Part shown: positions 44,796 through 53,400 of the stretch, in pieces
Layout: every line of letters begins with the position of its first letter
How positions within the stretch are numbered: the stretch's first letter is position 1
Assembly: GCF_014334135.1 (NCBI RefSeq)
Contig: NZ_CP060497.1
Coordinates: forward strand, 1,302,001 to 1,366,000
Direction of reading: 5' to 3'
Length of the DNA stretch: 64,000 bases
DNA from: Olivibacter sp. SDN3
Lineage (GTDB): Bacteria; Bacteroidota; Bacteroidia; Sphingobacteriales; Sphingobacteriaceae
Notes under the pieces: model-generated
What the model was told of the DNA's origin: nothing
Databases searched by the model: none
The model's input: only the letters and a program-made list of their open reading frames with translations
Program-made: the position numbers and the translations under genes

Positions 44796-45695
44796 ATGAC
44801 CAATATCCTCCAATTCAGCGAAATAAGTGACTACCTACAGCGCACTAATCTGCAAATAGAAAGCAAGTTTTCTGATTTTGTGATATATGACTGGGCAGAT
44901 GTCAATTGGGCTACTTGTGTAGAAGATCTCCCCTATCGCAGTCATTATTTTGAGGTTGTGTTTGAGATGGACTCCGACTGTAAATACAGCGTTGACCAGT
45001 TCGATTTTACGTCATCACCTAACAAAAGCAACCTGTTTTTCATCAGTCCATACCGTCTACAATCCTGCCAAAGTGGTACGTCGTCAGTACCCTATAAAGG
45101 TTTTACCATCTTATTCAAGCCTGAATTTATCCATCTAAACCCATCAAATGAACGCTTTCTGCAAGATTTTCCTTTCTTTAATTCGCTTAATACACCAGGC
45201 ATAGCCTTAGAGCCCCAAATGGTGAAAGAGATTGCCGAATTGTTTCGTAAAATAAAACATGAATACGATCATTATACCATCTTTAGTCGGGAGATCATCA
45301 AGAACTACCTCAATATTCTGTTGTTGAAAGGCAAAGCTTATTACCGCAATCATCTACCGATACCAAATGGTGTTGGTCGTGAGCAAGAGATTTACAACCA
45401 ATTCATGTCGTTGGTGCAACAACACTACCTTGACTTCGATTCCGTGGGCAGTTATGCTGAACACATGCACATGAGTTCTAAGCATCTCTCTGAAACCATC
45501 AAGAATATCAGCGGTCAGAGCGCCCTTCAGGTTATCCACAATGCGCGACTGCACCACGCCAAATCGCTATTGAGACAAACGAATATGACCGTTTCCCAGA
45601 TTGCTTATGAGCTTCACTTTGACAATCCCGATTACTTTTCCGTTTTCTTCAAGCGCCTCGCGGGTGAAAGCCCCTTAGCATTCCGTAATTCTTAA
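44796..45695 (+). CDS. AraC family transcriptional regulator
   Basis: A 299-residue regulator with an N-terminal ligand/dimerisation domain of the AraC-binding type and a C-terminal double helix-turn-helix (HMSSKHLSETIKNISGQSAL and MTVSQIAYELHFDNPDYFSVFFKRLAGESPLAFR). The start at 44796 is set by the promoter. It directly precedes two oxidoreductase genes in the same direction and is likely to regulate them. Confidence 0.92.
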   Translation: MTNILQFSEISDYLQRTNLQIESKFSDFVIYDWADVNWATCVEDLPYRSHYFEVVFEMDSDCKYSVDQFDFTSSPNKSNLFFISPYRLQSCQSGTSSVPYKGFTILFKPEFIHLNPSNERFLQDFPFFNSLNTPGIALEPQMVKEIAELFRKIKHEYDHYTIFSREIIKNYLNILLLKGKAYYRNHLPIPNGVGREQEIYNQFMSLVQQHYLDFDSVGSYAEHMHMSSKHLSETIKNISGQSALQVIHNARLHHAKSLLRQTNMTVSQIAYELHFDNPDYFSVFFKRLAGESPLAFRNS

Positions 45696-45709
45696 AGTGT
45701 TTACCGCCT

Positions 45710-45748
45710 TTTGTACAGTATCGTACCCCTACTGGTAGTTTATTTTTG
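45710..45748 (+). promoter_or_regulatory. promoter region of the first IRED-like gene with GTAC repeats
   Basis: TATTTTTG (45741-45748) fits the -7 consensus. TTTG at 45710-45713 is 27 nt upstream, longer than ideal, which suits an activator-dependent promoter. GTAC occurs at 45713-45716 and 45723-45726, 10 bp apart on the same DNA face, a possible AraC-type site. Confidence 0.4.
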
Positions 45749-45766
45749 CAATAAACAAATTAGGAA

Positions 45767-46657
45767 ATGAATCATTCAATAAACGGTAAAAACAAGGTAA
45801 CCCTGATTGGCCTAGGACCAATGGGGCAAGCCATAGCGAATGTGTATTTAGAAAACGGTTATCGTGTGACAGTGTGGAATCGAACGGCAAGCAGAGCAGA
45901 GAAATTAGTGGCAAACGGCGCTATTCTGGCACCTACTGTTACCGATGCTTTGCAAGCTTCAGACCTTGTATTACTCAGCCTTACAGATTACGCAGCAATG
46001 TACGATATTTTGGACGCAACCGATGTGTTATTAGCAGACAAGGTGATTGTCAATCTCAGTTCAGACACGCCACAGAAAACTAGAGCGGCGTCTGTATGGC
46101 TAGCGGAAAGGGGCGCTTCGCTTATCGTTGGAGGCATCATGGTTCCTGCAGATCTTGTAGGCAAAGCGGGAGCATACGTGTTTTATAGCGGGCTAAAATC
46201 TGTTTTCGAACTTCACGAGGGTTCACTGCAATTGATTGGTAAGCCCGACTACGTTGGCGAAGATCCTGGGCTCGCTCAACTTTTCTACCAAGCACAATTG
46301 GACATTTTCCTTACATCCCTATCGGCTTATCTGCATGCTACCGCCCTAGTTGGGTCAGCAGGAATATCTGCGAAAGCATTTCTTCCCTATGCCATCGAGA
46401 TGTTCGAGAACCTACCAGCGATTGGCGGCTTGACTGAGGCTGCGGATCACATCGACATGGGGGTATACCCAGGCGATATGGCCAACATCATCATGATGGG
46501 AGCAACGGCAGACCACATTGTAGGCGCTAGCCGATCTGCAGGATTAAATGCTGGATTGCCGGGCGCTGTAAAAGCACTCTACGATCGCACGATTGCCACT
46601 GGACACGGTAGAGATGGTTGGCCAAGCCTTATTGAAGCAATAAAAAACCCCTCTTGA
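45767..46657 (+). CDS. NAD(P)-dependent oxidoreductase, imine-reductase-like, copy 1
   Basis: A 296-residue protein with an N-terminal Rossmann fold (GLGPMGQAIA, then VTVWNRT, suggesting NADP preference) and an all-helical C-terminal half of the 6-phosphogluconate dehydrogenase/imine reductase type. The catalytic Lys of beta-hydroxyacid dehydrogenases is not obvious, which favours the IRED-like subgroup. Its tandem paralogue follows after about 107 bases. Confidence 0.88.
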   Translation: MNHSINGKNKVTLIGLGPMGQAIANVYLENGYRVTVWNRTASRAEKLVANGAILAPTVTDALQASDLVLLSLTDYAAMYDILDATDVLLADKVIVNLSSDTPQKTRAASVWLAERGASLIVGGIMVPADLVGKAGAYVFYSGLKSVFELHEGSLQLIGKPDYVGEDPGLAQLFYQAQLDIFLTSLSAYLHATALVGSAGISAKAFLPYAIEMFENLPAIGGLTEAADHIDMGVYPGDMANIIMMGATADHIVGASRSAGLNAGLPGAVKALYDRTIATGHGRDGWPSLIEAIKNPS

Positions 46658-46764
46658 AATCTATCAGAAAAAAGGGCACTAGCTCGGCCGAGGGAGGCCG
46701 GAATATATTGTCTCATGTATTAAGATTAAGGAAAAAACACTTTTAATTTTTTAACTGTATTGAT

Positions 46765-47658
46765 ATGGCAGAAACGAATAAAAAAGAGGCGGTCACTGTA
46801 CTGGGCTTAGGCGCTATGGGTAAAGCCCTAGCTAAGGCTTTTCTTCATGCTGATCACAAAACTACTGTATGGAATCGATCGTCGGGGAAAGCCAACGAAC
46901 TCATCGCAGCGGGAGCTAAAAACTCCGGGCTCCTCCCTGAAGCTATCGCTGCTAGCTCTTTGATCATTATTTGTCTCCTCAACTATGACGCAGTATACAA
47001 CATTCTAGAAAATTTGAAAGACGATTCCCTACGAGGCCGTACCGTGGTTAACCTTACGAATGGCACACCCGGACAGGCTAGAGAGATGGCATCATTTATT
47101 GAAAGTAAAGGAGGAAAAGCTTACCTTGATGGCGGAATCATGGCGGTACCATCGCTCATCGGTCGAAAGGATATCTTTATACTCTACAGCGGAAGTTCTT
47201 TTAGCTATGAAAAGCACCGAAACACCCTGCAGGCCCTTGGGGAAGCCAAGTTTCTGGGAACCGATGCCGGATTGGCTTCATTACATGACTTGGCGCTACT
47301 GAGTGGAATGTATAGCATGTTTGGTGGATTTCTCCAAGCAATCGCCTTATTAGACAGCGAGCATATACCAGCAAAAGAATTCACAGCTTCATTATTCATC
47401 CCCTGGTTACAGGCAATGATGACAACCTTGCCCGAGATGGCGTTGCAGATTGATAAGGGGAATTATGCGTCTCAAGAAGCGTCTCTTGCCATGCAAGTTT
47501 CGGGTGGAAGTCTCATTGATTTTAGCATTTCACAAGGTGTAAGACCAGATTTGCTCGTTCCGATAGAACTTTTGATGAAGCAGCGCGTTGCAAACGGTTA
47601 CGGCGAAGATGATTTTGCAAGTACCATTGAACTGATTAAAAAAAGCGCTAAGCATTAA
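46765..47658 (+). CDS. NAD(P)-dependent oxidoreductase, imine-reductase-like, copy 2
   Basis: A 297-residue tandem paralogue of the preceding gene with GLGAMGKALA and TTVWNRSSGKA in the Rossmann domain and a matching helical C-terminal domain. Identity with copy 1 is moderate by eye (clearest in the first 80 residues), so the duplication is old and the two may differ in substrate. Likely expressed with copy 1. Confidence 0.88.
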   Translation: MAETNKKEAVTVLGLGAMGKALAKAFLHADHKTTVWNRSSGKANELIAAGAKNSGLLPEAIAASSLIIICLLNYDAVYNILENLKDDSLRGRTVVNLTNGTPGQAREMASFIESKGGKAYLDGGIMAVPSLIGRKDIFILYSGSSFSYEKHRNTLQALGEAKFLGTDAGLASLHDLALLSGMYSMFGGFLQAIALLDSEHIPAKEFTASLFIPWLQAMMTTLPEMALQIDKGNYASQEASLAMQVSGGSLIDFSISQGVRPDLLVPIELLMKQRVANGYGEDDFASTIELIKKSAKH

Positions 47659-47705
47659 ACTTTGGTTATTTAAAATACTCCAACACGTAAAGACGATTTA
47701 TATCT

Positions 47706-48293
47706 ATGAAGAAAATTATGCTTTACGTGTTGTTAATCTGCGCCATTGTCTTTGTTTATCCAAGCGCTGCCCAAGCACAGCCTCAATTAGTTGTTACACT
47801 TAACACGCTGGATCAAATCGGGCGTATCCGTTTCCTTTTTTCCGATTTACAGCTCGACTTAAATAACGACGGTCAGCTTTCTAACACTTTCAACCGTTTT
47901 GACGACGCTTCACTTCAATTTGACTATTATGATCGCTTCGACACCAAAGAAAAACAGGGCAAGTTAAAATCAATAGGAACTATACAGATTGATTATTACG
48001 ATAGTTTTGATAACGAAACGAAACGTGGGAAGGTCAAACGTATTGGTGATACAACGATCGATTATTACGATCAATTCGACCAAGAAGAGCTACAGGGCAA
48101 GATAAAGTCAATAGGTGGAGAAGCCATCACCTATTATGATCGATTTGCAAACGAAGAGATCCGCGGCAAACTGAAGTCGATTGGCGGCACTGAAGTTTAC
48201 TATTACGACCGTTTTGATGGTGCAGATAAAGCTGGAAGGATAAAAGCTATCACCAAGAATGGAAATGGAAAGATTCGCATTATGGTGAGATAA
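47706..48293 (+). CDS. secreted protein with five 23-residue YYDxFD repeats
   Basis: A 195-residue protein of unknown function with a clear signal peptide (cleavage after AQA, about residue 24), a non-repetitive N-terminal part (25-72) and five repeats starting at 73, 96, 119, 142 and 165. The unit is roughly YYDxFDxxxxxGKxKSIGxxxI: aromatic pair, acid, Phe, a charged turn, then GK-K-IG. This predicts two short beta strands per unit. Spacing recalls MORN repeats (about 23 residues, aromatic start, Gly in the middle), but MORN GxG patterns are not kept. The N-terminal part also holds a related FNRFDD element at 62-67. Confidence 0.8.
   Translation: MKKIMLYVLLICAIVFVYPSAAQAQPQLVVTLNTLDQIGRIRFLFSDLQLDLNNDGQLSNTFNRFDDASLQFDYYDRFDTKEKQGKLKSIGTIQIDYYDSFDNETKRGKVKRIGDTTIDYYDQFDQEELQGKIKSIGGEAITYYDRFANEEIRGKLKSIGGTEVYYYDRFDGADKAGRIKAITKNGNGKIRIMVR
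47922..48266 (+). repeat. tandem 69-bp in-frame repeats (5 units)
   Basis: Five in-frame 69-bp units encode the 23-residue YYDxFD repeats; the codons for the shared YYD-FD and GK-K-IG cores are partly conserved (for example GATTATTACGAT recurs), while the variable turn differs. The last unit is extended by a short Gly/Asn-rich insertion before the C-terminus. Confidence 0.8.
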
Positions 48294-48305
48294 AGCAAAA
48301 GAGCT

Positions 48306-48331
48306 TCCGCCACCATTGGTGACGGATTTTC
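48306..48331 (+). terminator. intrinsic terminator after the repeat-protein gene
   Basis: TCCGCCACC (48306-48314), loop ATT and GGTGACGGA (48318-48326) with one mismatch, then TTTT. It sits 13 bases after the stop codon. Confidence 0.7.
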
Positions 48332-48360
48332 TAATAGTTGTAGTAAGCCGGCATCCTCGC

Positions 48361-49008
48361 TTAGTTGTTTTTCTCCAACCATTCTATCCGTCTTTGGTCA
48401 GGTAAATGCTTTACCGAGAAATGCTCAAACTTCGCCTCGAAACCTTCGCCATCAGGAGATGCCGCCATCAACCCGATCATCACCGGCATATTATCCGGCA
48501 AAGGCGCATTACGGGTCATCACATAGTTTTTGTCGTCATAAGAGTAAAACACTTCCAATGCATCCAAACGCCTTAGCACTTTAATCCATATGAAAGGAGG
48601 TGTCTTTTCCAGAGGAGTTACACTCCAGTCGCTTTTTCCCTGCGTCACTACCGTACTGATATTGTATTTTCCATCGACAAACTCAATTCCGGTTTTAATA
48701 TAGCGTTCATGATCTATCCTGATCATTAGTCCCATTTGATCAAACCTCGCTTTGTAATCACCGGACAGTTTTACCTTTGCTTCAAATTCCCCTCCATAGT
48801 TTGCAAAGTAAAATGGTGCATCGTCTACAGTAAACCCGTAATGGGAAACCCGCCAATAATCAGTTTTCGGTGTAACCTGCATAATCAATGCCCCATCTTT
48901 AATCTCCCATTTTTCGGGTTCATTGAACCATTGCATTTTTTCCAATGTTTGGCTTTTTACAGTTTGACCCGCAAGCGCAAACACTAACCCAAGAACTAAT
49001 TTCTTCAT
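48361..49008 (-). CDS. DUF1349 family secreted protein
   Basis: A 215-residue protein with a signal peptide (cleavage after VKS) and a DUF1349 beta-sandwich resembling regulatory or lectin-like concanavalin folds: WFNEPEKWEIKDGALIMQ, FDQMGLMIRID, KTGIEFVDGKY and VMIGLMAASPDGEGF are typical. Function is not known; related proteins often accompany carbohydrate systems. Convergent with the repeat-protein gene. Confidence 0.85.
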   Translation of the reverse strand: MKKLVLGLVFALAGQTVKSQTLEKMQWFNEPEKWEIKDGALIMQVTPKTDYWRVSHYGFTVDDAPFYFANYGGEFEAKVKLSGDYKARFDQMGLMIRIDHERYIKTGIEFVDGKYNISTVVTQGKSDWSVTPLEKTPPFIWIKVLRRLDALEVFYSYDDKNYVMTRNAPLPDNMPVMIGLMAASPDGEGFEAKFEHFSVKHLPDQRRIEWLEKNN

Positions 49009-49121
49009 TTTCGTTAATAATTATTTGCTTTAACCCATAATAAAACCTTATGCTTCTTCACCGCCGTGCGTTTCTATGAGCTATGCAAAAAAAGCATTTT
49101 TACATTAAAAATCACAGTTAA
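49009..49121. other. left part of a 370-bp intergenic stretch
   Basis: Lies upstream of DUF1349 on the minus strand and before a plus-strand promoter. Contains the DUF1349 promoter, whose boxes are unclear. Nothing else seen; the rest of the stretch (49122-49378) holds the small-gene candidate. Confidence 0.4.
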
Positions 49122-49152
49122 TTGTATCCTCTAAGGCAAATAAGTATCTTTA
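49122..49152 (+). promoter_or_regulatory. predicted promoter of a small gene
   Basis: TTG (49122-49124), 20-nt spacer and TATCTTTA (49145-49152), one base off the -7 consensus. It points into 200 bases that contain no long gene on the plus strand, only the 49-codon ORF. Confidence 0.5.
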
Positions 49153-49210
49153 CGAACCTATAAATACCATTAGCCGCATTTTTTTAAGAAATTTCTAACT
49201 TACCGAGTCA

Positions 49211-49360
49211 ATGCCCAAGCCTTTTTCAGGAAACATGAAGTCTGGTACATCTTTTTGTAGGTACGGAACGTTCCCACAAAACGAAAAATCCAAGCAACAC
49301 CTTTTGAATGCCCTATTGCTTCTTTATGGAGGGGGTCAACTACGCCCATATTTCCACTAA
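49211..49360 (+). CDS. candidate small protein, 49 residues
   Basis: ATG at 49211 to TAA at 49358-49360 encodes a basic peptide (MPKPFSGNMKSGTSFCRYG at its start) with a hydrophobic stretch ALLLLYGGGQLRPYF. A promoter match lies 60 bases upstream. I do not recognise it. It is convergent with the oxidoreductase gene ending at 49379. It may be a true small gene, or a chance ORF over an untranslated RNA. Confidence 0.35.
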   Translation: MPKPFSGNMKSGTSFCRYGTFPQNEKSKQHLLNALLLLYGGGQLRPYFH

Positions 49361-49378
49361 AAAATCAAAAGAGACTAA

Positions 49379-49999
49379 TTAATTAGAGATACTCACCGGT
49401 TTTTTCACGTATTGCCCGGTTTCCAGTTCTCTCAACATAAACCCCGCTACGTCTGCCCTGGCTATTTTAAGGCTCAACCCCTTTGCATTGCCATCAAACC
49501 CCACCTTAAAATTGGCTGTCTGCGCGCCATCACTAAATGCGGCTGGGCGTACGATAGTATAATCTAAATTGCTTTTAAACAAATATTCTTCCTGTAACTT
49601 ATGATCGTTGAAAGCTTTTTTCAGCAAAAGCCCAAACATAATATACTTCCAGAAAAAATTCAGGTTTCCTTTACTCTCTCCGAGGCCCAAGGTTGTTTCA
49701 CAGATAATCCTCCGGATGCCTACTGTCTGCATAGCATCGATAATATGCCGGGTACCCAAAGCCCTGATACCTCCTTTACCACCGTCGCCAATAGCGCACA
49801 ATACTGCATCCTGATTGCTTACCGCTTTCTCTACCGCTTGTCTATCCATGAGATCTCCTTTAAAAACCTCTAGGCGAGCTTGTGGGGCTAGTTTTTCTGG
49901 CCTACGGGTAAAAGCCCTCACCTGAAAGCCTTTTTCAAGTGCTTGTTTTACAATGTGCGTGCCTACGCTGCCGGTGGATCCAAATACTACAATATTCAT
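49379..49999 (-). CDS. NAD(P)-binding oxidoreductase (NmrA-like atypical SDR)
   Basis: A 206-residue protein with an N-terminal dinucleotide-binding motif GSTGSVGTHI and an arginine pair after the second strand (AFTRRPEKL), which suggests NADPH. The middle has GDLMDRQAVEKAV and the typical TIVRPAAFSDG segment. Members act as NADPH sensors or flavin/quinone reductases. An AraC regulator (50086-50877) lies upstream on the same strand. Confidence 0.88.
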   Translation of the reverse strand: MNIVVFGSTGSVGTHIVKQALEKGFQVRAFTRRPEKLAPQARLEVFKGDLMDRQAVEKAVSNQDAVLCAIGDGGKGGIRALGTRHIIDAMQTVGIRRIICETTLGLGESKGNLNFFWKYIMFGLLLKKAFNDHKLQEEYLFKSNLDYTIVRPAAFSDGAQTANFKVGFDGNAKGLSLKIARADVAGFMLRELETGQYVKKPVSISN

Positions 50000-50085
50000 G
50001 ATAAAAAATTTAATGTTTTTGATACCACAAATTTGCAGAGATCTGCTAGCGAAAAATAGAAAAAAAACGACAGTTGGCAGTATGC

Positions 50086-50877
50086 TTAATTCATTCTCTT
50101 TGAAAAAACCCGTGGTGTTTTACCAGTAAAAGCTTTGAACACCCGTATAAAGTGTGATTGATCAGCAAATCCATTAGCGTACACCACTTCATTCATTTTG
50201 TCAAAATCCTTTTGTGCGAGCTGTTCAAAAGAAGCATTAAACTGAATAATCCGCGCAAACTGCTTGGGCGGCAGTCCGGTCTCCCTTAAAAATCTACGCT
50301 CGAGCGTCCTTCCGTTAACATGCACGGCCGAAGCAATCGAATGGATACTTTCCTGTCCGTTCGTGCGGATGATCCGCTCGATCACCTGTTTAACTTTGAA
50401 ATCCAAGTTTTGTTTTTTCCGCTCCAGTAAACCAAACAATAAATTGGCAATAGCCTTCACCTTAGCCTCCACTGTTCCGTGAGCGAACAAATGCCGGTTA
50501 AAAGATGTCATATCCACCTCCCGGAAAGCCTCCAAATCATAACATCCATCATTGATCGATTTCGGATCTACACCGAAGAAACTTTTAAAGACAAAGGGGT
50601 ATAACCGAAAGATAACCAGCAAATAGGCCCCGCTGATTTGCATTTCGATGGGCCGGATGGTTTGCCCGTATAAAAAAGAAGTCGGCATCAATTTATTATG
50701 AGGTTTAATAAACAGGCCATGTGCCGTTTGTTGAAAAAGCAAACCCGGATAACCATCTGCAAAAAAAGGTAAATTTGTTTCCTTCCCAGAATCAGTTTCC
50801 TCAAATATCAGGATATCCTTTACCAATAAAGCAACCGATGTTGGTGGTACCATTTTTAAAGGCTCCATAATCTTCAT
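50086..50877 (-). CDS. AraC family regulator with DUF6597-type sensor domain
   Basis: A 263-residue regulator. The N-terminal 150 residues resemble the DUF6597 sensor (PFFADGYPGLLFQQT, MPTSFLYGQTIRPIEMQISG), and the C-terminus has the AraC DNA-binding domain (SIHSIASAVHVNGRTLERRF, FADQSHFIRVFKAFTGKTPRVF). The start could be 50877 or the ATG three codons later. It lies 87 bases upstream of the NAD(P)-binding protein gene on the same strand and may control it. Confidence 0.9.
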   Translation of the reverse strand: MKIMEPLKMVPPTSVALLVKDILIFEETDSGKETNLPFFADGYPGLLFQQTAHGLFIKPHNKLMPTSFLYGQTIRPIEMQISGAYLLVIFRLYPFVFKSFFGVDPKSINDGCYDLEAFREVDMTSFNRHLFAHGTVEAKVKAIANLLFGLLERKKQNLDFKVKQVIERIIRTNGQESIHSIASAVHVNGRTLERRFLRETGLPPKQFARIIQFNASFEQLAQKDFDKMNEVVYANGFADQSHFIRVFKAFTGKTPRVFSKRMN

Positions 50878-51086
50878 TTAAGCCATTAACCATCCGCTAA
50901 AATAAAAAAGAATTTACAGCCGAAGAAATTTTACGCAGCTTGAGCGATAAACTAATACTTCTAGGGGGACCTATTTCACTAAATTTGTTTTCATTGGTAT
51001 TCGTAAATGCCAAACATTATATTTATTTTGGTTAAGAAATTGACCTAGTCACTGTATTTATCGTACGATATAACACGCCAGCTGTA

Positions 51087-52610
51087 ATGACAAAAGAATC
51101 AACCATATTAATCGGCTTCATCGTGCTAAAGTTTCTATTACAGTACCATCTAATAAGTCCTGAATACGAATTACAGCGAGATGAATACCTACATCTCGAC
51201 CAGGCTAACCATTTAGCTTGGGGCTACCTGTCTGTTCCTCCGGTTACTTCCTGGATTTCTTACATCATTAAACTCCTAGGCAATTCGGTGTTTTGGGTTA
51301 AATTTTTCCCAGCGCTTTTTGGTGCGTTAACTATTTTAACCGTTTGGAAAGCTATTGAGGTATTAAAAGGGAATCTATTTGCATTGATTTTAGGGGCCAC
51401 CTGTGTTTTATTTTCGTCGCTATTAAGATTAAACACGCTTTACCAGCCCAATTCCTTGGATGTGTTATGTTGGACAGCATTGTATTTCTTTGTGTTAACA
51501 TACCTGTCTACAGAAAAACCTAAATGGCTTTTCCTCGGAGCGACCGTATTTGCTCTGGGATTTCTAAATAAATACAATATTGTGTTTCTAATGATGGGGC
51601 TTCTTCCTGCTATTCTGATCAGCCAACAACGTAAGCTTTTTCTTCAAAAACATTTCTATTTAGCCATTTTATTGGCTTTGCTAATTATTCTACCCAATCT
51701 TCTATGGCAATACTTTAATAATTTTCCTGTAATCCACCATCTACAAGAGCTGGCAGAAACACACCTGGTAAATGTAGATAGATGGAGCTTTCTTCGTTCG
51801 CAGTTACTTTTTTTTATCGGGTCTCTAGTTGTTATTTTCTCAGGTCTATATGCTTTATTATTTTACAAACCTTTTAAAAAATATCAGCTCTTCTTTTGGG
51901 CGATGGTTTTCACGCTGGTCATTTTTCTCTATCTACGGTCGAAAAGTTACTATGCTATCGGCATATACCCTATCTATATAGCTTTTGGGGCAGTCTTCCT
52001 CGCAAATCTGCTGCGTGTAGGATGGAAAAGATATTTACGGCCAGTTACGTTATTAATCCCCTTACTTTTTTTTATTCCCATGTACGAAGTAGCCTTCCCG
52101 AATAAAACACCAGCCTATATTATAGAGAACCAACAGCAATATAAAGCGTTGGGAATGCTGCGCTGGGAAGATGGCAAAGATCATAGTTTACCGCAAGATT
52201 ATGCCGATATGCTCGGCTGGAAAGAGTTAGCTTATAAGGTTGACAAGGCATACTCCATTCTTGTCGAGCGAAACAAAACACTTGTTCTCTGCGATAATTA
52301 CGGGCAAGCAGGAGCTATCAACTATTACACCAAGCAAGGTATCAAGGCCGTATCCTTTAATGCCGATTACCTCAACTGGTTTAACCTTGAACTACCGTAT
52401 ACCAACCTTATACGGGTAAAAAACGCTGGTAGTACCGTCCGTGAGTTAGAAGAAACCAGTCCTTATTTTCACGATGCACAAATTGCAGACTCCATTACTA
52501 ACAGCTATGCCAGAGAGTACGGAACAAATATTTTTGTATTCACTGGAGCGAAGATTAATATTAACGAAAGAATAAAAACCGAAATAGCGGCAGCTAAGCG
52601 GCGCCGCTAG
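51087..52610 (+). CDS. GT39 family glycosyltransferase (ArnT/PMT-like)
   Basis: A 507-residue membrane protein with about ten to twelve hydrophobic segments and an N-terminal DE motif (RDEYLHLDQANHLAWGY, Asp32-Glu33) that is the catalytic signature of PMT/ArnT-type lipid-phosphate-sugar transferases. The C-terminal 150 residues are soluble and periplasmic. It would transfer a sugar from a polyprenyl carrier to a lipid, protein or glycan in the periplasm; the acceptor is unknown. Confidence 0.85.
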   Translation: MTKESTILIGFIVLKFLLQYHLISPEYELQRDEYLHLDQANHLAWGYLSVPPVTSWISYIIKLLGNSVFWVKFFPALFGALTILTVWKAIEVLKGNLFALILGATCVLFSSLLRLNTLYQPNSLDVLCWTALYFFVLTYLSTEKPKWLFLGATVFALGFLNKYNIVFLMMGLLPAILISQQRKLFLQKHFYLAILLALLIILPNLLWQYFNNFPVIHHLQELAETHLVNVDRWSFLRSQLLFFIGSLVVIFSGLYALLFYKPFKKYQLFFWAMVFTLVIFLYLRSKSYYAIGIYPIYIAFGAVFLANLLRVGWKRYLRPVTLLIPLLFFIPMYEVAFPNKTPAYIIENQQQYKALGMLRWEDGKDHSLPQDYADMLGWKELAYKVDKAYSILVERNKTLVLCDNYGQAGAINYYTKQGIKAVSFNADYLNWFNLELPYTNLIRVKNAGSTVRELEETSPYFHDAQIADSITNSYAREYGTNIFVFTGAKININERIKTEIAAAKRRR

Positions 52611-52711
52611 ATCTTATCAAGGTGCAGTGGATTACCAAGCGATCTATTGTACAGATATTGCCTCAAAGACCCGCTTCCCTATATCGCTGTTCTCCACTGT
52701 TTTCAGGTCTA

Positions 52712-53236
52712 TTAAAAGCCTATTTGCTCTTTTAGCTGTTTTACATGTCGTAAGGTATGGTAAGTATTTAACGCTAACCATTCCAAGCGTGTAAAGGTGC
52801 CATAGCCGGGTATTGCAAAATCGATACACAAACGAGATAGATCATCTTGCTGCCACACACTATTTTGTTGATCAATCCTTTCACGCAAACCGTTTATCAG
52901 TTCATCCTTACTCACCCAGCCGTCTGGAGGAATTATTTCTTCCGGTGCATCGTAGCGTGCTTCAAAATTCAGAAAGACATCTTTTATGCTGGGTATTTTT
53001 TTATCTACCGGCCTATTAGCTGCTTCCGTTGTTCCTTTGATGGTATCAATAGATGCATAAGACTTATAGAGATGTACACCCAATTGGCCAGGAGTCCATT
53101 TATCGGGTACAAATTTTTTATTTAGCTGTTCCTCGGTCAGTGAATTAAGCTGCTGCACCAACTCAAGCGTGACCTTTTTAAACAATTCTTCCAGATGGTC
53201 TGTATCAGGTTTCATAATTTTCATTTTTGTTCCCAT
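52712..53236 (-). CDS. DinB family protein
   Basis: A 174-residue four-helix-bundle protein of the DinB/DfsB type. Metal-binding histidines are in GQLGVHLYKSY, and the last is in the C-terminal LEWLALNTYHTLRHVKQL. Members include thiol transferases for small-molecule detoxification. The real start may be the third Met (MKPDTDHL). Convergent with the GT39 gene. Confidence 0.85.
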   Translation of the reverse strand: MGTKMKIMKPDTDHLEELFKKVTLELVQQLNSLTEEQLNKKFVPDKWTPGQLGVHLYKSYASIDTIKGTTEAANRPVDKKIPSIKDVFLNFEARYDAPEEIIPPDGWVSKDELINGLRERIDQQNSVWQQDDLSRLCIDFAIPGYGTFTRLEWLALNTYHTLRHVKQLKEQIGF

Positions 53237-53400
53237 TCAAAGATACTTCAATTCTCCCTGCAGGAACAAGGGGTAATAGCGACAAATAGCACGCAAAATG
53301 CGTCTATTAGATGACGTATAAGCTCTTGATGCTGAATAAGGTTAAAGCTATCTGCCCATAAAAGAAAAAGCGTTAGTATCTTTACAGAATCATTTTTTAC

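Noticed and set aside
47922-48266. Five tandem repeats considered as a CRISPR array or DNA satellite
   Set aside because: The units are in frame, differ at many codons, and encode a consistent protein repeat.
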